Shown one piece after another: positions 7,653-16,268 of a stretch of DNA of 64,000 nt (its first letter is position 1; each line of letters begins with the position of its first letter). A model generated the notes under the pieces. It searched no databases. It saw nothing but the letters and a program-made list of their open reading frames with translations, and had not been told where the DNA came from. Source of the DNA: an uncultured Clostridia bacterium (lineage in GTDB: Bacteria; Bacillota_A; Clostridia; TANB77; CAG-508); assembly GCA_947594095.1 (NCBI GenBank), contig CANQEA010000001.1, forward strand, positions 124,001 through 188,000, in the 5' to 3' direction. Position numbers and translations under genes: made by a program.

Positions 7653-8327
7653 ATGGACTACTTTGAATACTATAATCCCAACCCCAAGGGCAAATTAGTT
7701 TCTGACTGCGTTAAGAGATGTCTTTCAAAAGCAACAGGCGAAGCTTATATTTATATTCAAAGACAGCTCAACGCTATTCATAGGGAATTCCATACAACAG
7801 ATTACCGTGCCAAAAAGGTGTGGTTGACATTTATAGAAAGACATGGATATGAGAAATTCCCAATCCCTGTTGAGAAAGGAAAGCCTAGAATTACAGTTGC
7901 AGATCTTGCAAAGCAACAAGCAGCAAATATAAATGGGCTTGCCAACTACAGAATTATTTGTAGGTGTGCAAGACACCTGGTATGTGTAGCTGAAGGTAAA
8001 TATTGGGATACCTGGGATAGTGGTGAATGTTGTGTCTATACTTCCTGGCTTGTCCCTATTCATGAGGAGAAGAAAATGATTAAAGAAGATGAAATTACAA
8101 AACTACAACTAGAGCTTGAAAACAAAAAGAAGATGCTCAAAGAACAAGAAAAAGAACTTAAGAAATTAGAGAGAAAACTTAATAAGCTTAAAGGCGTTCC
8201 TACTAATGCTCAACTTAGAAAAGACTTTGACGTTATTGAGCCTATTGGGAAATATGATCCTTACGGGCCTTGTTGGATTAGATCTAAAGAAGATAAGAAG
8301 AAGGCACTTAATGAAAGAATTGGATGA
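7653..8327 (+). CDS. Papain/C39-like cysteine peptidase-fold protein with coiled coil
   Basis: The N-terminal domain (about 1-135) has the order expected of a papain-like fold: Cys in SDCVKRCL (about 17-24), His in ARHLVCV (about 107-113) and Asp in WDTWDSG (about 118-124). Similar DCVxRA-type proteins occur in many phages with no proven substrate. Residues about 140-180 form a Lys/Glu/Leu coiled coil and the C-terminus is short and charged. The next gene overlaps it. Peptidase activity is an inference from motif order only. Confidence 0.65.
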   Translation: MDYFEYYNPNPKGKLVSDCVKRCLSKATGEAYIYIQRQLNAIHREFHTTDYRAKKVWLTFIERHGYEKFPIPVEKGKPRITVADLAKQQAANINGLANYRIICRCARHLVCVAEGKYWDTWDSGECCVYTSWLVPIHEEKKMIKEDEITKLQLELENKKKMLKEQEKELKKLERKLNKLKGVPTNAQLRKDFDVIEPIGKYDPYGPCWIRSKEDKKKALNERIG

Positions 8328-8790
8328 AGAGTTACTATACGAGGAATTAATGTATGGTACAGCCAGCGTTAGAAGGAATATACAGAATGATTTCATGCTA
8401 ATAACTATCAACCCCCACCCTAATCTTATTAAAACCCCTTATTTTAAAGTTTACGATGCAGATAATTGGAGAAAAGCCACTAAAGTAGCTAGGCTAACAT
8501 TTTTTGAACCCAAATGGATTGGTCATACTGGGGGACATATCCCTCCCTGGATTATATTAACAGAACAAGATATTCAAAATATAGAGGACTATTTTAAGTC
8601 TCCTAGTAGAGATACTCCAGGAGCTAAGGTGTGGGATGTACTTAAGTACAGATGGAATGATGAGTATGGGTTCTATATGAGATCTTTTGCGGATTATATT
8701 AGGGGAGAATATGATGAAGAATATAAAGATGATCCTTCATATGTTCCCTCCTATCTTGATCCCCCAGATTATAGAAAATTAGCGAGGTAA
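8311..8790 (+). CDS. Hypothetical protein, 159 aa
   Basis: The start is placed at ATG 8311, overlapping the upstream gene by 17 nt. A longer frame opening at 8206 would encode residues that only mirror the upstream gene. The centre has a conserved-looking HIPPWIILTEQD segment and the C-terminus is acidic and Tyr/Pro-rich. Function unknown. Confidence 0.7.
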   Translation: MKELDEELLYEELMYGTASVRRNIQNDFMLITINPHPNLIKTPYFKVYDADNWRKATKVARLTFFEPKWIGHTGGHIPPWIILTEQDIQNIEDYFKSPSRDTPGAKVWDVLKYRWNDEYGFYMRSFADYIRGEYDEEYKDDPSYVPSYLDPPDYRKLAR

Positions 8791-8796
8791 TAAGTA

Positions 8797-9078
8797 ATGT
8801 ATTATAAAAGCCCTGAACAAGTCAAAGAAGAATATGGTTCTATAGATAGTATGTGTCTTGAAGTTTGTAATTGCTGTACAGCTGTTCCTGATGGGTATTG
8901 TACAGGTGGTTGTCTTACTCTTGATAAAATGAAAGTAATCGGTTTTGATCAAATGGCAAAAATCTGGGCCAAACACGATGGCAATCTCTCAAAAATTTTA
9001 AGATATGTGAGAACTACGAAGAAGGGGGCAGAAACTAAGCATACAACACTTGAGGAATTGTATAACAATATAGAATAA
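8797..9078 (+). CDS. Cys-rich hypothetical protein, 93 aa
   Basis: Six Cys between residues 20 and 40 (MCLEVCNCCTAV...CTGGC) suggest a small metal site. The rest is helical and basic. Function unknown. Confidence 0.7.
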   Translation: MYYKSPEQVKEEYGSIDSMCLEVCNCCTAVPDGYCTGGCLTLDKMKVIGFDQMAKIWAKHDGNLSKILRYVRTTKKGAETKHTTLEELYNNIE

Positions 9079-9094
9079 TAAAGAGGGGATAATT

Positions 9095-9289
9095 ATGAGA
9101 AGAGAAATCATAGATATAGATAATAGGGATATTTTTACATCTCTTTTAATATTTGATGACAACTCTGAAGTTGAGGTTGATATAGCAAAAATTATTGCAA
9201 ATGCTATTGAAAATGGAGGAGATATTCTCGATCTTTTAGTAAGAGTAAAAAATTTATTGGAGCAAGAAAATGAATTTAATCAGTATTAA
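9095..9289 (+). CDS. Hypothetical protein, 64 aa
   Basis: An acidic N-terminal half and two predicted helices, no recognised domain. GAGGGGAT precedes the ATG. It overlaps the dpdA start by 20 nt, so the two are probably translated together. Confidence 0.65.
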   Translation: MRREIIDIDNRDIFTSLLIFDDNSEVEVDIAKIIANAIENGGDILDLLVRVKNLLEQENEFNQY

Positions 9290-10019
9290 TCCACGCAATC
9301 TTTGGAAAGAAATGTACGACCAACCACAAGTTATGTTGCTTACCCATCTATTTGATAGGTATCCAGACGAATATGGTAGATTAGCTTTGGAACATCCAGA
9401 AGCATATAAAATCCAAGATAATAGTATTATAGAGTTAGGCAACACATTTAAGATTGATCATATGGTAGAGGTTGCAGATAAGTATCATACACAGGAGCTA
9501 ATTTTGCCCGACGGATTTCCACGGGGGGACGATACTCGTAGATTGGTAGAAGAAGCCCTTAATTGGATGGTACAGCATGGTAGAATTGGAGATTACAAGC
9601 TAATGGGTGTTTGCCATGGGCTTGACTATGATGATTTTACCACTACGTTTAATTATTTAAATTCCATTAAAGAAATTGATGTAATTGGTATTCCCAAAGT
9701 ACTTCAAAGATGGTTACCTACAAAGAGTAGAGATGAACTAGCCCCTATTTTTACTAAGACAGATAAGGAACTTCACTTCCTTGGTGAATGGTTCTCACTT
9801 AAAAATCTTATTAAGATGCCTAAAGAACTAAAAGATAAAGTTAGAAGCTGTGATACTTGCCTTCCATGTTTGTCTATTGTGGAAAATAAATCAATTTTTG
9901 ATGATAGAGATGGTACGCTTGATTTGGAAAAGGAATATCCAGAAATCACTTTTGATTTATATAAATCAGTATTAGGTAATTATACTGCTTTCAGTAAAAT
10001 TAACGATGTTGAGGGATAA
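9270..10019 (+). CDS. dpdA: DpdA-like DNA guanine transglycosylase (TGT fold)
   Basis: The protein looks like the phage DpdA branch of the tRNA-guanine transglycosylase superfamily. These swap guanine for preQ0 in DNA, as in Enterobacteria phage 9g. TIM-barrel landmarks are ELILPDGFPRG (about 76-86), the strand-end segment GVCHGLDYDDF (about 112-122) and VIGIPK (about 138-143), which correspond to the PD, GxxQG-like and GIP motifs of TGTs. C-terminal cysteines (CDTCLPC, about 197-203) may bind zinc. At about 249 aa it is short for a TGT but normal for phage DpdA. The presence of folE, queD, queE, queC and yhhQ in the same window strongly supports a DNA modification role. Confidence 0.75.
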   Translation: MNLISINPRNLWKEMYDQPQVMLLTHLFDRYPDEYGRLALEHPEAYKIQDNSIIELGNTFKIDHMVEVADKYHTQELILPDGFPRGDDTRRLVEEALNWMVQHGRIGDYKLMGVCHGLDYDDFTTTFNYLNSIKEIDVIGIPKVLQRWLPTKSRDELAPIFTKTDKELHFLGEWFSLKNLIKMPKELKDKVRSCDTCLPCLSIVENKSIFDDRDGTLDLEKEYPEITFDLYKSVLGNYTAFSKINDVEG

Positions 10020-10397
10020 ATGGATAATTTTTACATCCATATAAACCAAACAGATCCTTTATTAGTTGAGAAAGCAAAAATAGGTGAATTTTATACCTAT
10101 CAAATATTTATTTACGGGAATGAAGGTCCTGTACCTCATTTTCATTTTGAAGGTTTAAATGGTACAGTTAATGGAGCTATTAGATTAGATAAACCCGAAT
10201 ATTTTAAACACATAGGATCTGGTAGTGATAGAATTAGTATTCCAGTATTTACAGAATGGATTAATTCCCCACATTGGCGTATGGGTAAGCATGGCTTAAC
10301 AAATTATCAACTTATGTTATATTATTGGAATGATAGTAATCCAGATTATAAGATAGATGAAAATACTCCCATACCAAATTATAAAGAATTGAGGTGA
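10020..10397 (+). CDS. Hypothetical protein, 125 aa, DUF4160-like
   Basis: It starts immediately after the dpdA stop. The segment IYGNEGPVPHFHFEG is reminiscent of small DUF4160-type proteins, where an HxHF/PHxHF strand is conserved. The C-terminus is Tyr/Pro-rich. Its position between dpdA and queD may be meaningful, but I cannot assign a function. Confidence 0.65.
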   Translation: MDNFYIHINQTDPLLVEKAKIGEFYTYQIFIYGNEGPVPHFHFEGLNGTVNGAIRLDKPEYFKHIGSGSDRISIPVFTEWINSPHWRMGKHGLTNYQLMLYYWNDSNPDYKIDENTPIPNYKELR

Positions 10398-10402
10398 ATT
10401 AA

Positions 10403-10765
10403 ATGGTAAATTTACTAGAACATAATGGAATTCAAAAGTTTTTATATGACAACAATCTTGAAGTGCACTTCGATGTTGTTAAAAATGAAGAAAAGCTCCC
10501 CCGTATGTGGCGTTGCTGGTTTTATCATTCAAAGTTGATGCGCCCTCATTTAATGTATGATGATGGTGTAATGGTTGGTAACTGCGGTAGAGGTAATACA
10601 ACAATAGAAGCTTTCAATGATTTATGCTTTAAATTATCTGGTAAACTTCTTATTTTTGATACTGCTTCGGAACGGGAGAGAATTCAATTCCCCATTATCA
10701 TTCCAGAGCTTACATACGAAGAAAAACAACAACTAAGAAACAGCGCTATTGGAGAGAATAGATAA
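10403..10765 (+). CDS. Hypothetical protein, 120 aa
   Basis: Single-domain soluble protein with a segment (MVGNCGRGNTTIEAFNDLC) of the kind seen in small phage proteins that resemble DUF1642 or HicB-like folds. No reliable assignment. GAGGTGAAT precedes the ATG. It ends 1 nt before the queD start. Confidence 0.7.
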   Translation: MVNLLEHNGIQKFLYDNNLEVHFDVVKNEEKLPRMWRCWFYHSKLMRPHLMYDDGVMVGNCGRGNTTIEAFNDLCFKLSGKLLIFDTASERERIQFPIIIPELTYEEKQQLRNSAIGENR

Positions 10766-10766
10766 A

Positions 10767-11321
10767 ATGGTTATTAGAAAATTATACAGAATTGAATCAG
10801 CACATACGGTAAGAAATGCGGTATCAGAAAGATGTTCTGAAAACTATCATGGGCATAGTGGTGTTATTGAAGTATTTCTTAAATCAAATCATCTTGATAA
10901 TGCAGGAATGATTTATGATTTTGGGGCATTTAAGAATACAATTGGTTCTCTTATAGATATGTTTGACCACAGTGTTCACCTTTGGAAAGATGATGATCCC
11001 GAATGTATTGAATTTTTCAAGAAGCACAACAAGAGATGGATTGTACTTCCCTGTAACCCTACTGCAGAAAATTATTGTATATTATTTAGAGATCTTATCA
11101 ATGATATTCTTGTAAAGCTTCATCAAGAAAAGGACTTTAATAACGGAGAAGGTGCTGTGTACTGTAGTGGAGTAAGATATCATGAAACAACTACAGGATA
11201 TGCAGAAAGTGATGAAAGCGATCCAGTTCAATTCCATCTTAATGATATGGAGTTCTCTCCTCAAACATTGAAAGAAGCTGCAATTGAATTATGGGGTATC
11301 ATCAAATCTATTGAGCTATAA
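10767..11321 (+). CDS. queD: QueD, 6-carboxy-5,6,7,8-tetrahydropterin synthase
   Basis: QueD acts second in deazaguanine synthesis, turning dihydroneopterin triphosphate into 6-carboxytetrahydropterin. Zinc ligands are His13 (SAH), His28 and His30 (YHGHS); the catalytic Cys is at 23 (ERCSENYHGH). The later DHSVHL and PTAEN segments are the family's catalytic Asp-His and substrate-binding Glu regions. At 184 aa it is longer than the usual 120-140 aa, with an insertion near 120-160, as in several phage QueD proteins. The ATG at 10767 was chosen over an upstream TTG because GGAGAG lies about 11 nt before it and the conserved frame starts there. Confidence 0.92.
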   Translation: MVIRKLYRIESAHTVRNAVSERCSENYHGHSGVIEVFLKSNHLDNAGMIYDFGAFKNTIGSLIDMFDHSVHLWKDDDPECIEFFKKHNKRWIVLPCNPTAENYCILFRDLINDILVKLHQEKDFNNGEGAVYCSGVRYHETTTGYAESDESDPVQFHLNDMEFSPQTLKEAAIELWGIIKSIEL

Positions 11322-11324
11322 AAT

Positions 11325-12077
11325 ATGTCTTTAATAAATTATCTTGAGCAAGGCGATTGCTTAGAGCTAATGCAAGAAATCCCTGATAAAAGTATTGATT
11401 TAATTCTTTGCGATCTCCCTTATGGTCAGACAAAAATGGAATGGGATAGTGTAATTCCATTAGATAAGCTTTGGGAACAATACAATAGAATTATCAAACC
11501 TGAAGGTAATATTGTATTATTTTCTAGTGGGTTATTTACAATAGATCTTATCAACTCTAATAGAAAAAATTTCAGATATAAGTTAATATGGAAAAAGAAT
11601 GTACCTACAGGAATGAGTTCTTCAAAATACCGTCCCATGAAGTATTATGAAGAGATTTGCATTTTTGGTAGTTCTAAGGCCACTTATAATCCTATCCCTA
11701 AACCAAGAGTAGGTGAAAGAAAAAGTTGTTATAATGGATACGACCATTATTGTGGAAAAAATAATCACCTAGATGTTGATAAGATAAAAAAGAAATATGA
11801 TCCAGATTTTGTACAGCCAAGTGATATATTAGAGTTTAATGTTGTACCTAATAGAAATGGAAAGCTTCATCCAACTCAAAAACCAGTAGATTTACTAGAG
11901 TATTTAATTAAAACATATTCCAACGAGGGTGATGTAGTATTAGATAATTGTATGGGCAGTGGAAGTACAATTATTGCTGCTATAAATACAAATAGAAACT
12001 ATATTGGGTTTGAAAAGGATGAAAATTATTTTAAGGTAGCCGAAACAAGAATTATAGATCAAGGGATAAATATATGA
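11325..12077 (+). CDS. DNA N4-cytosine/N6-adenine methyltransferase
   Basis: A beta-class SAM-dependent DNA methyltransferase: catalytic motif IV DLPYG (residues 30-34, variant of DPPY) comes before SAM-binding motif I (NCMGSGST, about 208-215), with HPTQKP just before the latter. This order is typical of N4_N6_Mtase proteins. There is no restriction endonuclease next to it, so it is an orphan enzyme likely protecting or marking phage DNA. It follows queD by 3 nt, grouping two DNA modification functions. Confidence 0.9.
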   Translation: MSLINYLEQGDCLELMQEIPDKSIDLILCDLPYGQTKMEWDSVIPLDKLWEQYNRIIKPEGNIVLFSSGLFTIDLINSNRKNFRYKLIWKKNVPTGMSSSKYRPMKYYEEICIFGSSKATYNPIPKPRVGERKSCYNGYDHYCGKNNHLDVDKIKKKYDPDFVQPSDILEFNVVPNRNGKLHPTQKPVDLLEYLIKTYSNEGDVVLDNCMGSGSTIIAAINTNRNYIGFEKDENYFKVAETRIIDQGINI

Positions 12078-12184
12078 CACAGAAACAATAAATGTAAAAG
12101 ATGTGATTTTATATAATGCCATATATAATGTGAACTAGCTTTTAATAAAAGCCTGAAAATTTTTAACTTTTTCTAGGTTTCCTA
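12078..12184 (+). other. Gap before the RHH-TnpB cassette
   Basis: AT-rich spacer without an ORF. It has two TATAAT-like strings (12112-12117, 12124-12129) without a good -35, and a small CTAGG/CCTAG palindrome near 12173-12185. It may contain the left end of the TnpB-bearing element, but no defined end was seen. Confidence 0.4.
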
Positions 12185-12204
12185 GTGCTAAATTATATGA
12201 AATA
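12185..12204 (+). promoter_or_regulatory. TTGCTAAATTA-type regulatory motif, copy 2
   Basis: GTGCTAAATTATATGAAATA, located 21 nt before the RHH start codon. The same 21-nt distance is seen at the second RHH cassette (23370). Confidence 0.65.
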
Positions 12205-12225
12205 CAATTAAGAAGGAGACCTAAA

Positions 12226-12393
12226 ATGGTTAGACGCGAAGGTTACACAACAATTTCATTAGATATCCCTGTTGATTTACTTAAGCAATTAGACGAATAT
12301 TGTACAGCTCATTACATGAACACAAGATCTGCATGTATAAGAATGGCAATAAAGGAAGTGATTGACAAGGATAAGAAAAATGAACAATCTTAA
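12226..12393 (+). CDS. Ribbon-helix-helix (CopG-like) DNA-binding protein
   Basis: A 55-aa RHH protein: the beta strand YTTISLDIP is followed by helices LLKQLDEYC and TRSACIRMAIKEVID. Such proteins bind DNA as dimers and usually repress their own operon. AGAAGGAG lies 8-9 nt before the ATG. The 3' end overlaps the tnpB start by 14 nt, so the two are co-translated. The TTGCTAAATTA motif upstream is a plausible operator or promoter. Confidence 0.85.
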   Translation: MVRREGYTTISLDIPVDLLKQLDEYCTAHYMNTRSACIRMAIKEVIDKDKKNEQS

Positions 12394-13627
12394 GGGTGTT
12401 AAGATACTACAGAGAGTTGAAAGGCATGTAGTTAATAAAAACGATATTAATTATAAAGTCATAGATACTCTCTGTGGTAAATCTAAAAACCTGTATAATT
12501 ATGTCAATTATATAATAAGACAATCATTTATTGCAGATTCTACCATACCAGGAGAGTATGATTTAGTTAAGCAGTTTCATGATAGCCATGATGAAGTTTA
12601 TTATGGCATGTGCGGAAATACCAATCAGCAATGTATAAAATTGCTTTATAAAAACTGGAAATCATTCTTCAAGGCTATTAAAGGTTATTCTAAGAACCCA
12701 TCCAAATATCTTGGAAGACCTAAGTTGCCTGGCTACAAAGATAAAAATGGTAAAAATATAGTTATTTTTACCTATTCAGATTCTAGAATTAAAAATGGTT
12801 ATCTTTATGTTAACCATAAAGCAGGTATTGGCCCTATTAGAACCGCAGTAACTAATGAACAATTCAAGCAGGTGAGATTTGTACCCCAATCTAATTGTTA
12901 TATAGTAGAGATAATATATGAGACAAGTCAGGTAGATTTAGATCTTAATAAAGAAAATTACTTAGCTATTGATTTAGGTATAAATAATTTTGCAACTTGT
13001 TATGATAGTCATGCAAATATTGCATTTATTATCAATGGTAAAATTATCAAATCTATGAATCAATACTACAATAAGAAGAAATCTATTTTGATGTCTTATA
13101 TAGGTGATAAAGGTACCTCTAACAGATTAAAACAATTAGATTTGAAGCGTTATAATAAGATTAATGACTACATGCATAACGCATCAAGAAGAATTATTGA
13201 TTATTGTATTGGTCATGATATTGGAACTATTGTTGTTGGATATAATAAGGGCTGGAAGCAAGAAACAAATATAGGTAAAACAAACAACCAAAAATTTGTC
13301 TCTATTCCTCATAATAAATTTATCCAGCAACTTCAGTACAAAGGTGAAGATGTAAATATTCAGGTTATAGTAGTTGAAGAATCTTATACCTCAAAAATTG
13401 ATCATTTAGCTTTAGAACCAATGCAAAAGCAAGATAATTATATGGGTAAGAGGACCCATAGAGGCTTATTTAAGTCCAGTACTGGCAAAGTAGTTAATGC
13501 TGACTTAAATGGTGCTGTAGGCATTTTAAGAAAAGTAATTGATGAGTCTCAATTTATTGAAATAATCAATAGAGGGTTTGTAACTAACCCAGTTAAGGTT
13601 AACCCCTTAGCGAAAATTTTTATATAA
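12380..13627 (+). CDS. tnpB: TnpB-like RNA-guided nuclease (IS200/IS605 OrfB family)
   Basis: About 415 aa. The RuvC residues of TnpB are all present: Asp197 in LAIDLGINNFAT, Glu at about 333-334 in VVEESYTS, and Asp375 in NADLNGAV, along with the family segment VVGYNKGWKQE near 290. The Cys4 zinc finger between the last two motifs seems missing or degenerate. TnpB uses an omega RNA from the element's right end to cut DNA. No tnpA is nearby, so it may behave as a homing-type selfish gene in the phage. ATG 12380 was chosen; a TTG 18 nt upstream is also in frame. It is translationally linked to the RHH gene. Confidence 0.85.
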   Translation: MNNLKGVKILQRVERHVVNKNDINYKVIDTLCGKSKNLYNYVNYIIRQSFIADSTIPGEYDLVKQFHDSHDEVYYGMCGNTNQQCIKLLYKNWKSFFKAIKGYSKNPSKYLGRPKLPGYKDKNGKNIVIFTYSDSRIKNGYLYVNHKAGIGPIRTAVTNEQFKQVRFVPQSNCYIVEIIYETSQVDLDLNKENYLAIDLGINNFATCYDSHANIAFIINGKIIKSMNQYYNKKKSILMSYIGDKGTSNRLKQLDLKRYNKINDYMHNASRRIIDYCIGHDIGTIVVGYNKGWKQETNIGKTNNQKFVSIPHNKFIQQLQYKGEDVNIQVIVVEESYTSKIDHLALEPMQKQDNYMGKRTHRGLFKSSTGKVVNADLNGAVGILRKVIDESQFIEIINRGFVTNPVKVNPLAKIFI

Positions 13628-13645
13628 ATTTGCATATTTATAAAT
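13565..13645 (+). ncRNA. Candidate omega RNA 3' scaffold / element right end
   Basis: The last codons of tnpB and its 3' flank hold compact inverted repeats: GGGTT(13574)...AACCC, then GTTAAGGTTAAC and CCTTAGCG, followed by an AT-rich stretch. In IS605-family elements the omega RNA overlaps the tnpB 3' end and runs into the right end. This is inferred from position and folding by eye only. Confidence 0.35.
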
Positions 13646-13705
13646 ATGTTTATATGGAGATTATGTTATTTGCAGATCTTGATGATTAACAGGAGGATTA
13701 AAGCC

Positions 13706-14341
13706 ATGAAAGAAATAAAAATTGTTGGTATTGGAAAAATGTTGGATATGCCTCCAGGGACCATGTATATTCCTATAGATACAACATATGATGTTGATGG
13801 TTTTTTAGCTTCAGGGCCGCTTGAATTAAATAAATTACTCAAATATATAAAAATTTATGGTAACAACAATGTTATTGGTACTATTGATTCTGATCCTGAA
13901 AATCAACATGGAGAACTAAACCTTTGTTATTCAGATACTAGCTTGATTAGTGAAAATATTGTTAATTACGCAGGGTACATGAATACAGTATGTATTATTT
14001 TAACAGAGGATGATCTTCCTGCATGTTTCTCATATTATTTATGTAATCTTTCTCAACCCAATCAACAGCTTGATAATCTTTCATATATAAAGAGAAAATT
14101 TGACCCCGAAGCTTTAGGGAAAAATAAGGATAAGCCATATGCCTATTATAGACAAGTTACAAAAGAAGAATTTCTCAAACTCCGAGAAAAATTCCTAGAA
14201 GATAATTTTCCCGATGCTGCAGGGATAATTTATTTCGCAAATATTTTGGCTCATAAATATTTAAATGAAGATAACCATTGTCAAACTATTGAAGGTAAAT
14301 ATTATTTGAATTTAGGTACTAAAATGAGGGTTAAGGGATGA
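13706..14341 (+). CDS. Hypothetical protein, 211 aa
   Basis: ATG 13706 was chosen because AGGAGG sits at 13691-13696; the frame is open further upstream to 13646 without an RBS. The N-terminus MKEIKIVGIGKMLDMPPGT begins a beta-rich domain. No family recognised. It overlaps the next gene by 4 nt. Confidence 0.75.
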   Translation: MKEIKIVGIGKMLDMPPGTMYIPIDTTYDVDGFLASGPLELNKLLKYIKIYGNNNVIGTIDSDPENQHGELNLCYSDTSLISENIVNYAGYMNTVCIILTEDDLPACFSYYLCNLSQPNQQLDNLSYIKRKFDPEALGKNKDKPYAYYRQVTKEEFLKLREKFLEDNFPDAAGIIYFANILAHKYLNEDNHCQTIEGKYYLNLGTKMRVKG

Positions 14342-14730
14342 GCAGTGAATTAATATTTAGAAAAGGAAAAGCAGATCTATTTAGTTACGTGGGGAGCAGT
14401 AAAATGTATGAGGCTTTACATCCCTATGCAAACTTTGATAAGTGGTCTAAAGTATCAGATCAGGCATTAAGATGTGGGTTAGAAACGTTGCACGAAAAGA
14501 AAGATTATTATATTTCTCAAATAAAGAAATACAAAGAAGCACTTAATCATCTAAAAGATGCAGATGATGTATATGATGCTCTTAATAATATAGAAGAAAT
14601 TGAATGTGATTTAGAAGAAACAGAAACCGCAATTGTGGAATTAAGATTAATCAGAGAAATGCAAACTTATTTGCAATATAATGAAGATGGGGATAAAGTA
14701 GAAATTCCTTTAGAATGGATGGTATGTTAA
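14338..14730 (+). CDS. Hypothetical coiled-coil protein, 130 aa
   Basis: Residues 45-110 are highly helical and charged and probably form a two-stranded coiled coil. No known domain. It is linked to both neighbours by overlap or a 1-nt gap. Confidence 0.7.
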   Translation: MSSELIFRKGKADLFSYVGSSKMYEALHPYANFDKWSKVSDQALRCGLETLHEKKDYYISQIKKYKEALNHLKDADDVYDALNNIEEIECDLEETETAIVELRLIREMQTYLQYNEDGDKVEIPLEWMVC

Positions 14731-14731
14731 A

Positions 14732-15091
14732 ATGAATAAAATATTTGTAAGTTGGGATCAAGTAGAACAATATATAGCAGACTTAAAAGAACTTAATAAT
14801 AAATATCACTGGACAGGCGTGTACGGTATTCCAAGAGGTGGGCTTGTTCTTGCAGTTATGATTTCACATAGATTACACATCCCATTTTTAGGTGCCCCAT
14901 GTGAAGGTTGTCTTATTGTAGATGATATTGCTGATACAGGCAGAAGTTTATATCATTACACAGAGAATGAAACTCAACACAATAAGTATTACATTAGTAC
15001 TATGTATTATCAAGGACAAAGCCTTGTAGAGCCCGATTATTGGTATTTACAAAAACACGAGGACTGGATAGTATTTCCTTGGGAGGAATAA
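14732..15091 (+). CDS. Short phosphoribosyltransferase-fold protein
   Basis: The PRPP-binding signature CLIVDDIADTGRSL (about 60-73) and the upstream GIPRGGLVLAVMISHRL segment mark a type I phosphoribosyltransferase, similar to xanthine/hypoxanthine PRTs. At 119 aa it is shorter than usual enzymes (150-180 aa), lacking much of the hood, so substrate and activity are uncertain. It may salvage purines, or be a regulator. It sits in a small-gene operon just before queE. Confidence 0.8.
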   Translation: MNKIFVSWDQVEQYIADLKELNNKYHWTGVYGIPRGGLVLAVMISHRLHIPFLGAPCEGCLIVDDIADTGRSLYHYTENETQHNKYYISTMYYQGQSLVEPDYWYLQKHEDWIVFPWEE

Positions 15092-15093
15092 AA

Positions 15094-15300
15094 ATGAGAC
15101 TTTTAGATTCCACAAATGAATTTAATAAAGAATCTGAGCTAAGGTTATTAGATGGTAACATCTGTAGAATCTGTGTCTCAGATGATCCTCTCGAACTTGC
15201 TAGGATGGTAGGGTTTGCATGTGATAGAATTAACATGTTGGCTCAATATAGAATATTACAATTACAAGAAAGACAAAATAATGATTCTTTAGAGGGGTAA
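15094..15300 (+). CDS. Hypothetical protein, 68 aa
   Basis: Start chosen at ATG 15094, preceded by GGGAGGAATA. Two helices around a CRICVSD strand. Function unknown. Confidence 0.65.
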   Translation: MRLLDSTNEFNKESELRLLDGNICRICVSDDPLELARMVGFACDRINMLAQYRILQLQERQNNDSLEG

Positions 15301-15302
15301 AA

Positions 15303-15551
15303 ATGACTGTTAAAGAAATTATAAATAATTTATCTCTTTCTGAGGAAGATAAATGGTATTTACATTTCTATTTTGAAGATTTTGAAAATGAAGTTAAATC
15401 AGTTAAAGAATTTGCTGCAGAATGTAATGATACTTTTTGTGAAGATATAAATGAAGAAAGAAGTATGCAAACTCTTGAAGATTTAGAAGAATTATCTTTA
15501 TACCTTAATCGATATATTAGAATTTTAAGAAGTTTCAAAAATATAAACTAA
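15303..15551 (+). CDS. Hypothetical protein, 82 aa
   Basis: Acidic, helical protein 2 nt after the previous stop. AGAGGGGTAAAA provides an RBS. No recognised domain. Confidence 0.65.
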   Translation: MTVKEIINNLSLSEEDKWYLHFYFEDFENEVKSVKEFAAECNDTFCEDINEERSMQTLEDLEELSLYLNRYIRILRSFKNIN

Positions 15552-15569
15552 AAAGAGGATGAATTATAT

Positions 15570-16268
15570 ATGCTAATAAATGAACTGTTTTCTTCGATTG
15601 ATGGAGAAGCAAGAAGGGCAGGTGAACTTGCAACTTTTATTAGGACAGTAGGATGCAATTTACGCTGCAAATACTGTGATTCAAAATATACCTGGGGGCA
15701 TGAAGCTACAAATAGAGAAATGTCTGTAGATGAAATTGTAGAGGAATGTAAAAAATTTGGTAATCATAACATCACATTTACAGGAGGTGAGCCTTTACTT
15801 CAGAAAGATGCGGATGAACTTATTACAAGGCTTGCTAATGAGGAATTTGATGTTAGTATTGAAACAAACGGTGCTGTAGATTTTACCAAACGCTCTTGGT
15901 TTAAGCCAGATGATGAAATTGAATGCGAGAGTCCTTTATCCAGAATTTGGGTATGTGCAGATTATAAATGTCTTACAAGCGGTATGCTAGAAGAAATGCT
16001 TGGGTGGGATAAGTTTGCTCATCTTCGTAGTAATGATGTTCTTAAATTCGTTGTTGGATCTCAAGAAGACTTAGAGCTTGCTCGTGAAACTATTTACTAT
16101 ATTAGATCACATGGCTGCAATTGTTATGTTTATCTTTCACCAGTATTTGGAGATATCGAACCTGCAGAAATTGTAGAATTTATGAAGCAACATAATATGC
16201 AGGGTAAAATTAGAGTTCAACTTCAATTACACAAATTAATTTGGGACCCTAATGAAAGAGCAAAATAA
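15570..16268 (+). CDS. queE: QueE, 7-carboxy-7-deazaguanine synthase (radical SAM)
   Basis: QueE rearranges 6-carboxytetrahydropterin to 7-carboxy-7-deazaguanine. The N-terminal SSIDGE segment, the radical SAM cluster CNLRCKYC (Cys29, 33, 36), the SAM-binding TFTGGEPLL (about 70-78) and the C-terminal HKLIWDPNER are all QueE hallmarks. Length 232 aa is typical. It overlaps folE at a TAATG junction, so two steps of the pathway are co-translated. Confidence 0.95.
   Translation: MLINELFSSIDGEARRAGELATFIRTVGCNLRCKYCDSKYTWGHEATNREMSVDEIVEECKKFGNHNITFTGGEPLLQKDADELITRLANEEFDVSIETNGAVDFTKRSWFKPDDEIECESPLSRIWVCADYKCLTSGMLEEMLGWDKFAHLRSNDVLKFVVGSQEDLELARETIYYIRSHGCNCYVYLSPVFGDIEPAEIVEFMKQHNMQGKIRVQLQLHKLIWDPNERAK

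Noticed and set aside
8206..8310. N-terminal extension of the 8311 gene
   Set aside because: It fully overlaps the coding end of the 7653 gene in another frame and has no RBS. The ATG at 8311 gives a normal short overlap.
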